From NCBI GenBank assembly GCA_025266875.1, contig JALLLT010000006.1, positions 248,001 to 312,000 on the forward strand: a DNA stretch of 64,000 nucleotides. The letters run 5' to 3'. Shown here in pieces: positions 21,644 to 33,749 of this stretch (positions within the stretch are counted from its first letter, which is position 1; the number at the start of each line of letters is the position of its first letter). Under the pieces are notes generated by a model. The model did no database searches and was not told where the DNA came from. It worked only from the letters and a program-made list of their open reading frames with translations. The position numbers were made by a program, and so were the translations under genes. The stretch comes from Fennellomyces sp. T-0311 (Eukaryota > Mucoromycota > Mucoromycetes > Mucorales > Lichtheimiaceae).

Positions 21644-24600
21644 ATGCTCCAAACGGAATCGACTCAGCCAGCCTGGCAACATTGTGGAGACATTACTTTG
21701 GTGTCAAAGAATGAAAGTGTACGTGTCGAAACCAAAAGTACAATTTTGCTGGAGGTAAACAAAAAAGTACTTGCACAAAGCCAACATTGTTTGATTGATA
21801 AAGCTGTTTCAAAATAGGCACACGTTGGCATGAACGTTGACAATCTCAAACAAGAGATCAATGACTTTTTCGATTACACCAATCTCTTGTCGACCTTGAA
21901 GGAGTATTACAACGCATATCAACAGTACTTTGAATCACGTATGCTTTTTTTTGAAGAGCTTGTTATCACCGGATTCTCATCATTGTTGAATAGAACAAGA
22001 GCAGACGGATAGTGTACGCGTTGAAATGTTGATGGATGATCTTGATCGATGCAAGCAACAAGACCGTTTACTGATTATGCAAAGCATTGCATATATCGTT
22101 CTGGGTAAGGAGAGGGGTTTTTTTTCATTATTTTACATTGGCACAGTGTCACAAACACACACTACAGGCTCGTTCTGTTCGGGTGATGCGTTGAAGCATG
22201 AAACAAAGTTCATCGAAGCCATGGTTGCAAACAGCTCGGCGGCGCACAAGGCTGGTGTGATCGAACGGCTGTTCAAGCATCTGTTTGATTACACGCGTGA
22301 ATTGCCAAAGGACGACGAGTTGAGTGGTCCCATGATCCATCACTATTATATAACTTACGCGTGCCTAGACATCATACACTGATCGATACTTGCTTAACCG
22401 TGCTATACATCTCCTTGATTACGTGCGATCATGGCAACCCGTCGCGTTAGTATTTCCAAGAGCTGTTTGGTTTTTCGTTTTAAACTAACCGCATTAGGTG
22501 ATTCTCAAAGTGATTGATAACGACGTACCCGCATTGTTGATCAAGCTGACAGCAGAATCAACGCCATTTCCAAAGAAAAAGGTAAAAAAAAAAAAACAGG
22601 ATGGGCCTCGTGTGCGTCAATATTTATTATTTTTGGGAACCTTAGCTTCTGCTTCTCCTGCATAAGACTTTGATTGTTCATCTCGGGCAAGATGCCAAGA
22701 GCGTCAAAGCCCATCTTCGTCAGCTGTATGGTTTGCCTCCGGTCAACAACAAAGGTCAATTTGACAGACACACCGATCGGATCTATGTTTCTGACGCGTT
22801 GCTTTCAGGGTACTCGTTGAAAAGCAGACCAAAGGACATGTATGACTTTTACGACGAGATCAAGGACAAGTATACCTCGTACGTCTCGCCGCAGCTGGAC
22901 ATGGCCGAAACGAACGATCCATCCGACACCACGATGGACTTCCCCTTTCACACGCTATTCCAACCAAACATGCCTGCACCGTCCACTCCCAAGGCTGCTC
23001 CAACCAAGGGTGGTGAGTTATCCACGCTCGAATACAAAAGGGAGATTGAGAAGCAACAATCCAGCACACCGTTTGCCTTGGGAACACCCAACGCTATCAA
23101 GGAGGCTGGACAGCTGTACGCTTCATGCATGTACGTATCCATCAGCGAACACCAAATCACGCAAGCCAAACTTGGACAATCCACCACTGTCGAGCACCCA
23201 GTTCTCAACAAGATCGACCAACTCTATGTAAGCACCGTTTGCTTGCGACAGCCAACAGCAACGATTAAGTCTCATTTTTCTATAGAGTGCGGTGGTTTCG
23301 GATTTACCCAATCTGGTCAACATGTTATTGCAACAGCTCGTCATCGTGGCACCTGTTCCGCAAGCGCCAACTCTTACGGACTGGAATGACACTTTGAACG
23401 AGCATGAACATGCGGATAGTGTTCGTAATCGAGAAATCATCCGATCGACCGTTTCATCCATACTGTTGCTTTTGCTGAAATGGTTCAAAACTTGCCGTTA
23501 GTAATTTTTGCAAATGAAAGGCTCTGGTGTGAAAGAAGCCTAACGCACAATCAAAAATTAGATGTGATGAAGTTTGAGTATCTGAGCCAGTTGCTTGTCG
23601 ATTCGGGATACCTGATGCTCAGCACACGCGCGTTCATGATTGACGATCTAAAGACCATCTATCATGTGAGAACCGACGGCGAAAGCTACAGGTAAGAGAC
23701 GAGCGCCCATGGATGAGTTGTTTCTTACAATGAGCAAATTAGCTTCTTTGCCCAGCTTCCGCATATGGATTTCAGTGTCGATGGTGCATTCTTATCGTCG
23801 GCCTGTTCGACATCGTCTTCGCTCTCGCTGTCGTACTCGTGGGATCCACCGACAAGTCCAAGCATTGAAAGCGTCGGGACGCTTATCAACGAACGCAACA
23901 GATCCTGGGTGTTGGAAACCTTGAACATACTGCAGATGCTGACAAAGGGCAAGTCTGTTCGAAGCAAGCTTCTGGCTCAATACAAAGCTTGGGTAACATC
24001 TGCTTTCTCTTTCGTCAAATGTTTGCTGACAATCGAACCCGCATAGATTCCTCTTAAACGAATTGCCAAGAACTACAAGGATTCCATCGAGGAACTGTAC
24101 GCTCTCAAGCTTCTCAAAAATCAAGTCCAGTTCCTTGGACTGGCATGGCGATCAGGTAAATGTTTTCGCCATACAGTTCAAAGTGATATGTACTCACTAC
24201 CGATATCCATAGACAACATGAAAACGATCTCTTCAATCTCGAGACGGTGCCCGATCGGATTACGCGATGAATGGTTATCCCAATGCGACGATGGCCCATT
24301 GAAGCCCGAAGCAACCATGCGATGGCTCGTCAACGCATACCACAAGCAATATCAAACCGATACCCACGTTGACAATACCCAATTAGCCAAGGATATCAAT
24401 CACTTGTTCAAACAGCCACTGAAGCGGTTGGAAAAGTTGCAAGTCGCCGAACCTGCGGCGGAATTGGATGGTTGGAACGCACCCTCGCAGATCATCTACA
24501 CAAATGCACCACGCAAGCGCAACATGAATCATGATCACAGCGAGGATATGGATACGGATGATGAGGAGGAATGTGCCGGGAAGGAAGAGGAAGATCCTCT

Positions 24601-24781
24601 TTCAAACATTGATTGGGGAACGTTGACTGAAGATGAACTGGAAGCACGCTTGAATCTGGTGGATGAGCAGACTGTGCCACGGTGGATGAGCAGTGACATT
24701 AATGATACTTCTGATTGGAAAGTCCTGAATGCTTTGGAAGACGAAAATCCACCGGTGTATGACGAAGAAGGTTGGCTTTAA
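21644..24781 (+). CDS. FAR11: Far11 / STRIP1-2 homologue, STRIPAK complex subunit (about 11-12 exons)
   Basis: Homologue of Far11/STRIP, a scaffold of the STRIPAK phosphatase-kinase complex. The start at 21644 is the first Met after an in-frame stop. Clear exons: 21644-21754, 21818-21938, 21994-22104, 22168 onward (through F-D-Y-T-R-E-L-P-K), 22498-22581, then from 22648, with further introns near 23227-23285, 23500-23565, 23692-23742, 23991-24045 and 24155-24213. Matches to animal STRIP include F-P-K-K-K followed by L-L-L-L-L-H-K-T-L, Y-G-L-P-P, L-L-L-L-L-K-W-F-K, F-E-Y-L-S-Q-L-L, L-N-I-L-Q-M-L-T-K-G-K, L-Y-A-L-K-L-L-K and S-D-N-M-K-T-I-S-S-I. The acidic C-terminus ends Y-D-E-E-G-W-L. One junction, about 22440-22497, is not resolved by eye: the upstream exon (T-C-L-T-V-L-Y-I-S-L-I) is recognisable, but no canonical donor gives the right phase. 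Stop TAA at 24779. Confidence 0.88.
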
Positions 24782-25039
24782 TGATACTTTTCCCTTTGCA
24801 TATTACATATCTCCCCCGCGCACACACACTGAACCTTCCCCCTTCCCCCGCCCACCCTTATGTCTGAGTATTTAAACTTTGCTCTCACCTCCTGTACATA
24901 TAATAATACATAGACACCAAAGTTGTATGTGAATAATATTATAAACTCTGTGCCCACGCATTGTTCAGACTGTTTGATTTTTATGTAAGAATATTTGTAT
25001 ATAGCTGTATAACAAAACCAGTTGCATACAGTAATGGGT

Positions 25040-26659
25040 TTAGATAACGATCCTATCGCTCTCGGTGGGACAGTAAATTTGGAGATTGGCGTCGTAGTTA
25101 TGGACACTAGCCTTGTACGATTGCGGAGTGAAGAGGTTGTTCCAGTGAGTCTATTTTTCCAAATGTTAGTAAAAAAAGGTGTACCAACTAGATTCGCTTC
25201 TTTTTTTTTACCTTTGCAATCCACTGGTGGCTAATCAAACTTGGATGGAAGCAGTCAGCAGTGCTCATCATTTCAATTGGGAAACCGGCAATATTGATGT
25301 TGTTGGGCTGGTAGGCAACACCAAAGGTGTGAGTATCCACACCCTTGTACCGTTCGTAAATTTCCCTGAGCTTAACGTCGTAAGCTATGAACAAGCACAA
25401 GAATTAGCAACCATCCATCCATCTGTATATATACATATATATATTCCTAACCATCTGAAAGAGCATCCATAGCTCTGCGGGCCGAGGATGTCGATTGGAA
25501 GCAGCTACACAGGAAACGATTGGTAGGGACACCAGCAACACGAGGGCAGTACGAGGTACCCGATGTCAAGTCATAGACGGGCGATACACGGAAGGTACCC
25601 ACTATAAAAAATTGTACTTAAGAAATACTCTTCAAAGTATGACATTTTATGGAACTTACTCAAGTTGACAATCACTTTGGGAATATTTTGTTTGATGCGA
25701 GCCACAGCTTCAGATACATAGTTGCCGTACCTTGTGGCCGTCATATCATAAGCACTGGTTCCGCAAGATGCGCATTGATCGTTGCCTTTGTTTTTACAAA
25801 TATTAATTTCAAACGGATAGATGATCATTCCCACTTACTTCCGATTTGGATGTTGATAAGTTTCCAATCGTTCTCATAGTCATCTGCTAGCGATTTCATC
25901 TCTGCAAAAAACAAAAATAAGAGTACTTTTCTTGCACACAAGTCTACGACGTACTTGAGATGATATAGGTAAGTTGACTGTCGAGATACTTTGCAGTAGA
26001 GCCACTGACAGCAGCATTGAGACGATCGTTGGTACGATCTGTATAAAGATGTGAATATACTTTGAAAGTGAACTTGTTGAGTAGAAAACGTACATGTGAA
26101 CGTCGGCGAGCAGAAGCCACCTATGTCATTCAAGTTAAGTCAACTGTGTGTGTCTTTTCAATATGTGAAACGTACCTGCGCAGAGCGAGACAAGACGCTC
26201 GCCGGTGGATGGGCCAACAAGATCCGGGCTAAATTGTTTCGTAAAGGTGGCAACAGTAAGAGCATTGGCATCACCACCAATGCCATAGCTTTGTCCTCGA
26301 TATTCAGTCATGGAGTCAAGGCCAGATCCGGAACCCATCATCCCAAAACCAGCCATAATACTATCTTTAGAGTTAGCAACATCGTTGTATCAAATATCCG
26401 AGATAGATACCTATCGCCCATGGCTGCGATTACTTTGATATCGTCTATTGCAAAGCATGTCGTCAGTAATTGTTTTCTTCGGGAGAGAGGTGAACGTACC
26501 AATTCGAACATCGGTAACATCAGTTGGGGTGCTGTTTCTTGGTGCAAGAGCAGGACAATCACTGATAGAAGTAACATTCAGTGCCGCTACCGGAGCGGTA
26601 AAGAGGTGTAAACTGATCAAGGATGAAGCCAAAATGGTTAATGAATTAATAAAGTGCAT
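25040..26659 (-). CDS. Secreted GDSL lipase / phospholipase B-like protein A
   Basis: Multi-exon gene, roughly 375-390 aa, of the SGNH hydrolase family closest to phospholipase B1-type GDSL lipases (release of fatty acids from phospholipids). A hydrophobic signal peptide (residues 1-25, from M-H-F-I-N) suggests secretion. SGNH blocks: I is A-M-G-D-S-I-M-A-G-F, with the Ser codon split AG|T by an intron; II is Y-R-G-Q-S-Y-G-I-G-G-D; III is I-G-S-N-D-Q-C-A-S-C, also created by a splice; V is D-C-F-H-P, giving the catalytic Asp and His. The last exon ends I-Y-C-P-T-E-S-D-R-I-V-I. Introns are near 26446-26512, 26356-26410, 26120-26178, 26038-26095, 25903-25955, 25788-25842, 25605-25660, 25388-25454 and 25142-25206. 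A TATA box is at 26706. Copies B, C and D share the architecture. Confidence 0.85.
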
Positions 26660-26705
26660 TGTTGTTTATGGTCAATTGCAAAAGATAATAACAAGTAGGC
26701 GCCTC

Positions 26706-26713
26706 TATATATA
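26706..26713 (-). promoter_or_regulatory. TATA box of lipase A
   Basis: TATATATA about 50 bp upstream of the ATG at 26659. Confidence 0.5.
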
Positions 26714-27178
26714 CTAAATTCTGACAATAAATGTTAACGTTAATTTTCAACCCAAGGTTATTTGATCCGTCAGAAAGAGTATAGCTCTGTAGGACACTTC
26801 CTTTCAAAATCCTCACTCTTCCCCATTCGCTTGTCATACCACGACAAGATTTGATGGATGAAAATCACATTTACCTAAACAGGACTTTTTTCAGGTGCCA
26901 CAGATTTTCGATCGTTGTGCATTACGTAGAGAGTTAATTAACAGACCTATTTTGTGTGTGGGGTAGTTGTGAACTCGAATTACTCAGATTTCGCCAATAC
27001 AATTCACTTTTTTCTCAAGCTACTACTTTTGCCGATGCAACAAAGTGTTACTAGAATTGAGCAAAGTAATTTACATGCGAAAGTTTATAGCGTACCTTAG
27101 TTTTAGTATTCTTTATGCCCGACCAAGTAGCTTCGACTCCATAAGAGGGTTTGAATCGAAAAGAACGAAAAATAATAC

Positions 27179-27300
27179 TGCTTACGCGCTTGCGTAACTT
27201 TTATCAAGATCTTTGTCCACGCTCTCTCAAGTTGTACAAAGCAATGTCTTCCATATTGGAATCCTAGTAATTAGGTAATGAGCTATCAGTATTTCCCTTC
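27179..27300. repeat. Diverged direct repeat, copy 1
   Basis: Shares TGCTTACGCGCTTG and TTTGTCCACGCTCTC, in the same order and spacing, with 28059-28170. The sequence between and beyond these anchors is diverged. Confidence 0.6.
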
Positions 27301-28058
27301 CTCTATGCTTTTTTGAAGGCTTAATTTCATTACTACGTGATCCTGGACCATTCTTTCGCACACTTTATATTCCCATATACCGGGTTTTCACCATTACTTC
27401 TTAATTCAGATGCTTTTTTTTTTATATTGCATCGGATGACGCCTTATAACTTGACCACATTAAAGCATATTTTACAAATCGAGTACCTCAAAAATATTTA
27501 CCCGATCCTGATCATATGAAAGTGGATCAATTGCATAATATATAGTCGTTCTACCTTCCCGACGATAGTTCTCATGACCAGTTGAGTTGACTACGTACCT
27601 GTAAGCGTTGCCAAATTGTCGAACACATGTAGAGAGCTATCAACGATATCTTCAACGCAAAGATACAGTATCTTTTTGAGACTGTAACTGAAAACATGTG
27701 CTGTACTGACAGACAGTGCTTTCTGTTGCACAAAAGATTCGTCGGTGCCTGGTAATAAGACAGCTCTAGAAAATACATTCGGTGCAACTTTCCAAATAAG
27801 TCCACAAATATATCTTTGTCTTTCAATTGGGTGTAAGTCCAAAACTCACATAGCGGTTGGGGAGAGAGTGTACGTACATTAACAGCGTGCTGATTTTCAA
27901 TAGTGCTACAATAACTTTCTTGACATATATTAGTCATGGATGCCAATGTAATCATATAGAGGAGAGCTAGTATACGAAACCATCTTTACTAGCTACACTT
28001 TCGGAATTATTTCACTTGACAAACTTGAATGCATAACATTTGGACAAGACAAAAATGT

Positions 28059-28170
28059 TGCTTACGCGCTTGTACGACCCTAAATGCAAGCTTTTGTCCA
28101 CGCTCTCACTCCGGTGTCACACAAAAGGTTGTCAGTGATCATGTAATCCTTTATCGTTCTTTCCCTTTAA
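28059..28170. repeat. Diverged direct repeat, copy 2
   Basis: Partner of 27179-27300, about 880 bp away in the same orientation. Confidence 0.6.
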
Positions 28171-28426
28171 CAAAATTAACCGCGGGTGAATGGTGAAATT
28201 GACAGCGACACCAAAATATAATTTTTTGAATGTCAACAAGAGTTTGCTTGATCAGGAGATTATCTTATGTTTGGAAATATGGTTTTGTGTACAAAGAATC
28301 ACAATTTACCAAGGGTTCGTTTTTATGCATTATATCAGATTAATCAATTGGTACGTTTTTTATTTGTGTAATAGTGTGTGGCAACGCTAAATAGGATACA
28401 TTCTGAAAAGTTATAATTGCCAATGG

Positions 28427-30157
28427 TTAGTTGATTCGGATTCTATCAGAATTAGTGGGGCAGTAGATCTAAAATGCAAAAGTTAGTACCGCGTCGTTGT
28501 TTCAATGATAATGTCTTACAGTCTCGTTAACATCGAAGTTCAACGTGGCCTCGCGTTGCGCTTGTGTGGCAAAAAGATTGTTCCAGGTATACTGAGAAAA
28601 AAAAAAAGAGACATTTTTGTTAATGACTATCGAAAATGTACTACACTAGCGCACTCACCTTGGCAACCCATTGGTGGTTGAGCTGACTGGGATGGAAGCA
28701 ATCAAAGTTACTGTAGTAAATTGAACGTAAGCGTACATATCAATCTAGCTTGGTTCGCAAAATGTCCGGTTTACCTGAAAGCTTCTAATGGGAAACCGGC
28801 AATGTTGAGGTTATTTGGGTGATAGGTCACAGCAAAAGTAGAGCTCTGCTGGCTCTTGTAGTGGTTATGGATTTCCACCAACTTGGCATTGTAAGCTAAA
28901 ATCGAGTGAGTCCACGTTTAAAAAACCAAAGCTTTCTTTTTTGTGATATTACCTTCCTGCAAAGTATCCATGGAAGTACGGTTCGATTCAGCACCAATGA
29001 AACATGAGCACATCGCACGATTAAGGATTGTGCTGGGGTCATTGTTTTGAGGACGGCAATATGCGGGCCCGTCTTCCGTAACTGTATAAACTCCGGAAAC
29101 CTTAAAGGTACCCACTGTACATTTTTCTTAGCTAAATTCTCGGGAATCGATCTTTCAAACGCTTACTCAGGTTGACAATGGTGCGAGGAATGTTTGTGCG
29201 AATACGTTCGATAGCAGCAGAAACATAGTTGCCGTATGCCTCCGCAGAAAGGTCGAATGGAGTGTTGCTGCATGATAAACACAAGTCGTTGCCTAGCAAT
29301 TTTGGTTAGACTACACGGTATTTTTTTTGGAGCCAAGAAAGAACGGTCCGTACTTCCGATTTGAAGATTGATCAATTTCCAATCCGATTGAAAGTTCAAG
29401 CCAATGGTTGCCTTCATACCTATTCAAAACTTTTAATTCCCAAGATATTCCACCAATATTTATACTTACGAGTAATGAGATAATCAAGTTGTCTATCCAG
29501 GTTCATTGCCATGGAACCACTGAGCGCAGCATTCAATCGGTCACGAAGTGGGCTATCTAAAACAAGTAAAGGCCCGTGCCATCCAGATGTCAAAGGTTGT
29601 TCAAAACTCCTTTGCCGAGCACGACTTACATTCGTAAAGTATAGGGAGAAGACCAGAGCAAGTAGGGCCTGCAAAATCCAATTAGAAAACTGTTGGTATA
29701 CCAGACAATGGATAAAATAGGCTTACCGGAGCAGGTCGACACAAGTCGCTTGCCCAAAGATGTTCCACTCACGAGAGGACTGTAATGCTGGACGAACTTT
29801 CCCAAAGTAACTGCATTGCTATCGCCACCAGTAGCATAACTCTCGCCTCGGTATTCGTAAAAAGATCCCAAATCGACAGTCTTGGACTCATCGACACCCA
29901 TCATAAACGCACCGGCCATAATACTACGTAAATTGCAATCAATAATCGCTCGCTTTCTCTCTATACAAAAGATGTAAATTGTACCTATCGCCTAATCCTG
30001 CAATCACTTTGATATCATCCGGTCGAAGATCCGTTACGCCTGAAGGACCTCCCACGCGTCTTGTTAAGCTTGGGCAATCTTTGATATTGCTGACTTGAAG
30101 CGCATTCGCACCAAAGGCGAACACGGATAACAGGGCAATTAGTTTTGTTTGAACCAT
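28427..30157 (-). CDS. Secreted GDSL lipase / phospholipase B-like protein B
   Basis: Same family as A; about 378 aa after splicing, start ATG at 30157. Signal peptide M-V-Q-T-K-L-I-A-L-L-S-V-F-A-F-G-A-N-A. SGNH block I is G-L-G-D-S-I-M-A-G-A (Ser codon split by an intron), block II Y-R-G-E-S-Y-A-T-G-G-D, block III I-G-S-N-D-L-C-L-S-C and block V D-C-F-H-P. The last exon encodes I-Y-C-P-T-N-S-D-R-I-R-I-N and ends at TAA 28427-28429. Several cysteines (S-T-C-S-G-P-T-C, C-S-C-F-I-G) are shared with copy C and probably form disulfides. It has about ten introns at the same relative positions as A and C, including one just before the D-C-F-H-P exon that A lacks. It is closer to C than to A or D. 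Confidence 0.85.
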
Positions 30158-30220
30158 GGTAGTGGAAAAAAAAAGGTTTAATTACACAACAGCAAGGATA
30201 ATTATTTTTTTTTCGCTCTT

Positions 30221-30226
30221 TTTATA
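30221..30226 (-). promoter_or_regulatory. TATA box of lipase B
   Basis: TATAAA on the minus strand, about 64 bp upstream of the ATG at 30157. Confidence 0.5.
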
Positions 30227-31807
30227 TCGCTCTTGCGATTGAATTCCGGATAATCCGACCAGAGGGTTTACGTTTCATGGTAATACAATACCTTTTTTTT
30301 CTGTCACTGTATCGCTTGGCACATTTCTCACACACAGAAAAGTTAGTATTTATCGGATGTGATACAGAAAGAGGTAACTCCATGGAAACCGAAGTTTGCG
30401 CTTGGTGGAACAAAGCCCTGTCAGACAACATCCAGCTCCGATATCTCTTCTCTTGTTATATCACAATAATGATCATGTCTGCAGTCTTGACCTTTGATGA
30501 ATATACCGATAGTTGTCTAGTGTTTGTTCCGGCAGTATAATTGGCCCGAACATACATCCGTCCGAACGGTAAACTGGGCAGTTGACCTGTCGGCGTACGA
30601 GTAATATTGTGGATGAGCAAAATATATGGAATCCGAAGAAATGATCCACTTTAAAGTTTTAACCGGGTCAACCGTTTGCTACTTATGCTTTTAGCCAACT
30701 TGATCGCAGTGCGTAATCTATTGGGCTAATGTATTTAAAGTAATTACTGCCATTCTGAATTGATTATTTGCATCCTCAGCATAGTTTACTGCTCATATTA
30801 CAGTGTTAATATTGAGATCTACCATCATAAGGTGCACATATAGAGGGCAACAGCCAATTTAGAGAACAGTGGATAAACAAAAAGAGTAAGTTAACATGTA
30901 GACAAATGTCAACGGTATTATTTTTTTCACATTGACACATAGCTGTACTGTGGTAAAATGTCTATGAATCGGACGACTCCAACGTGCTAAAAACCTTAAT
31001 GCAAAATTCTGATGAGTAATGCATCCCCTGGTGTTCCCAAGTGTTCTGGGATACGGAGTCAAACCATGTAATCCGAAATCGCACCACTGTCTTTTCGTTC
31101 TACCAAATTTCAGGAACTCATTAACGCTTGTGACACTTTTAAAAATAGGCTCGTAATACCTCTCGCAAGTAATAATTCGCGTTAGTATTACTACGGATAA
31201 GCTCGCTGCGCGATAAACTTCAACCCGTAGTAATAAATCAAGGTGGTTTCATCCATGCCAAAGAACTTTATGATCTTCGTACCTGAACCTCCGTTTCCTT
31301 TTCCGCCGTCGATCGACGACACCATCATTTAGCAACGAGACAGATGTTCACGCTTGTGGAATCGCGCGTGAACATCTTGCATCATGGGGAAAAAGCAATT
31401 TTATTGACATTGTTAGAGTGAGGATGCGGCGATCTCCCAACTTGATGACAAAAGTGAAATGATCACCACAAGAATCGCATCGTCAATTCTACGTCCTTAA
31501 AACAACAAAGGGAGTCTATATGCTCTAGCATATACCATCACTGAGAAAGTGCTTCGATAAAATGAGATCTTTGATCTTCTTGGAGTTGCCATATCAACGG
31601 CTGGCCTAACAACTCGAGCAGCGGAAAAGCTTTTTATGCACTGTGATTACCTAGTGCGTATTACTTCAACTGGACATTTCTTGATCTGAAGTTTGTTGTT
31701 ATCGATACATACTGTAAAAAATTAATAGACGGTCCAAAGTTGGGTTGACCGGAACATCAAAATGTCCGGCGTTGCCTCGAAGTCGCTTGTGGTTTTTTAC
31801 GCGTTTA
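30227..31807. other. Intergenic between lipase B and the ligase pseudogene
   Basis: About 1.6 kb with short frames only. The region near 31370-31640 has coding-like texture without a readable frame and could be a transposon relic, but I could not assign it. Confidence 0.4.
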
Positions 31808-33537
31808 TCAATTCAGTCTGATCTTGTCAGGGAGCGTGCTTGCTTGATTCTTCAAATCGTCAGGAAAAGTAACAAATGCCAGAGGTATCTGGGTATTCTG
31901 AGTTTTGCCTTCAACATCAATGACACCAGCATCAGCAACATATGAGGACTGCAGGATCACGGATTCTAGTTCTACTGAAGTGATCTGGAAACCCTTGTAC
32001 TTGAGCAGCTCTTTGATACGACCCACAATAGACACATGGCCTTCTTCGTCCTTGCGAACAATGTCACTCCCATACAACAAGTTATCGTCGTCAATAGCAT
32101 TTGCCGTAGCCTCACGATTACCTTTATATCCAAGCATGACATTAGGGCTCGGAGACACAATTCTCCTGGGTCATCGACACCCAATTCTGAAGGTTTTCAT
32201 GTTAGACAATATGTAAGCATTTCATTGCAATACATACCTCTACCCTCGTAATCAATTATTTTGCTTTGCATACATGGGATGACGCGACCAGCAGAGTCAG
32301 GTTTGGCCCAGTCGGGTAACTGGTAGGCTATCACTCGCGAAATTTTAGTCGTTCTGTATCCTGGACAGACATAAACATTGGATTTTTCTTTAACATGAGT
32401 AATAGCATTAGGATCAATCGGTGCAGATCCGGTGCCAGCTCATTCAAGATCGGTCAAATCGTACTTGTCGACTTCGCAGCGTTTGATGATATGGATAAGG
32501 ATCGGAGGAGTGCCGTAAATGTCGAAAATTTTGAATCTCTCAATGGCCTTACACATGGCTGGGACCGAGTACTTTTTTAACAAACATAACAGTGATTCCC
32601 GTAGGAACATCAACGTTGAAATACAGAGTGAAGACCAGAAAAGTGGTACAATGGAATGATATTGAGGACCGTTTTCGTGTCACACCATAGGCGAAACTGC
32701 CAGAATAGCGATGCGTTTCTAGAACAATCGAAATAACACTGTAGTGGCTATACGTAGTACGGGTCAGCGCCGTGACTTAGAACTAAAAATAAGGTATACC
32801 TAGTCATAATCCTTTGCTCTTTCCGGTAGTTTCACTCGAGAAGCACAAGTAACCAACTGTGTTTACGCATTCTTCATGCGTCATTTTGACAGGAGGTATC
32901 TCCGGTTGTGAAAAGTCAATAGCGATATCACGGTGGCGGGGAACACGTTTTGAGGGTCACCAAGCACCGAGAATACGTATGATTAAGGTATTCCAACGGA
33001 AGCAGAAATAACCAGCGCAATGCAAGGCTTTTTGGGATGAACAATAATAATCTTGGCATCGCTTATAGTCAATTGTCTCTAGACATATGATGTACTGGCA
33101 GCTACTGTGCCCGTATAGGTAGCTCTCATGTTAATCTAGCACCATATCCACAAATAGTACAAGATTCTCTCCACATGTAATTTACTCATGTTGTTGGGTG
33201 AGAAATGCAAACTGTGCTTCCTTTCTTCAGATCAAAGCGCCGCAAGCCAGCATGAAATGCGCCAACAAGGTGTCGAAGATGGTTAAACGTGATTCTTTCT
33301 CCTGTCCTCGCATTCACATGCAACGGGGTGTGTTTCCGCACAACCCAATGGATTGCTAAACATCAAATCAACAATGTTCGTCAATTTATAGCGCTTTTCG
33401 TAGGTTTCCGTGTTAAAAGCGAGCTCTTTTTGTATAAGTGTAGGCACTGGAAATACGATAGGCTCCTTTCTTTGTGCCCACTGCAAAGGTAGGTTTATAT
33501 AAATAATGCGTCTTTCTCTCTGCACTACTTGCTGCAA
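31808..33537 (-). pseudogene. Decayed 4-coumarate-CoA-ligase-like acyl-CoA synthetase
   Basis: Relic of an adenylate-forming (ANL) ligase that activates carboxylic acids to acyl-CoA. Pieces occur in the right order across changing frames on the minus strand. The N-terminus is at 33537-33290 (V-D-L-M-F-S-N-P-L-G). Then come F-H-A-G-L-R-R-F-D-L-K-K-G, H-P-K-K-P-C-I-A-L-V near 33030, and the AMP-binding signature as Y-L-C-F-S-S-E-T-T-G-K-S-K-G near 32830, where the usual first Gly is Glu. Further pieces are P-P-I-L-I-H-I-I-K-R near 32510, G-Y-R-T-T-K-I-S near 32355, and the long C-terminal frame 32158-31808 with R-I-K-E-L-L-K-Y-K-G-F-Q. Stops and frameshifts interrupt several pieces (one near 33285 after R-R-K-N-H-V). 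Introns explain some gaps but not all. It no longer appears able to encode an enzyme. Confidence 0.78.
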
Positions 33538-33749
33538 AAGGTCGTAGTATTGCCCAGAGGATTAACCTGGATAATATTTGTGATGGTTACTTGCACTCCC
33601 ACACTCTATTTCTAGGTATTTCACCGATGTGGACAAAAAAATTACGCGACTTTGCTTCTCTGACCAATTACCGGGCTATCAAATGCACGGCGTACGTAAA
33701 TCTGTGATATTTCGGCCATGATTTTAATAGTTAAAAGAACAATCTGCAT

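Larger units (their letters stand above)
26714..28426. other. Intergenic between lipases A and B, with a diverged direct repeat
   Basis: No confident gene. Minus-strand frames at 27572-27955 and 27591-27842 overlap in different frames and match nothing I recognise. Two diverged copies of a segment lie at about 27179-27300 and 28059-28170; both contain GCTTACGCGCTTG followed about 25-30 bp later by TTTGTCCACGCTCTC. Confidence 0.5.

Noticed and set aside
27572..27955. 127-codon minus-strand frame between lipases A and B
   Set aside because: Overlapped by another frame of similar length (27591-27842); neither resembles a lipase exon or any known family.
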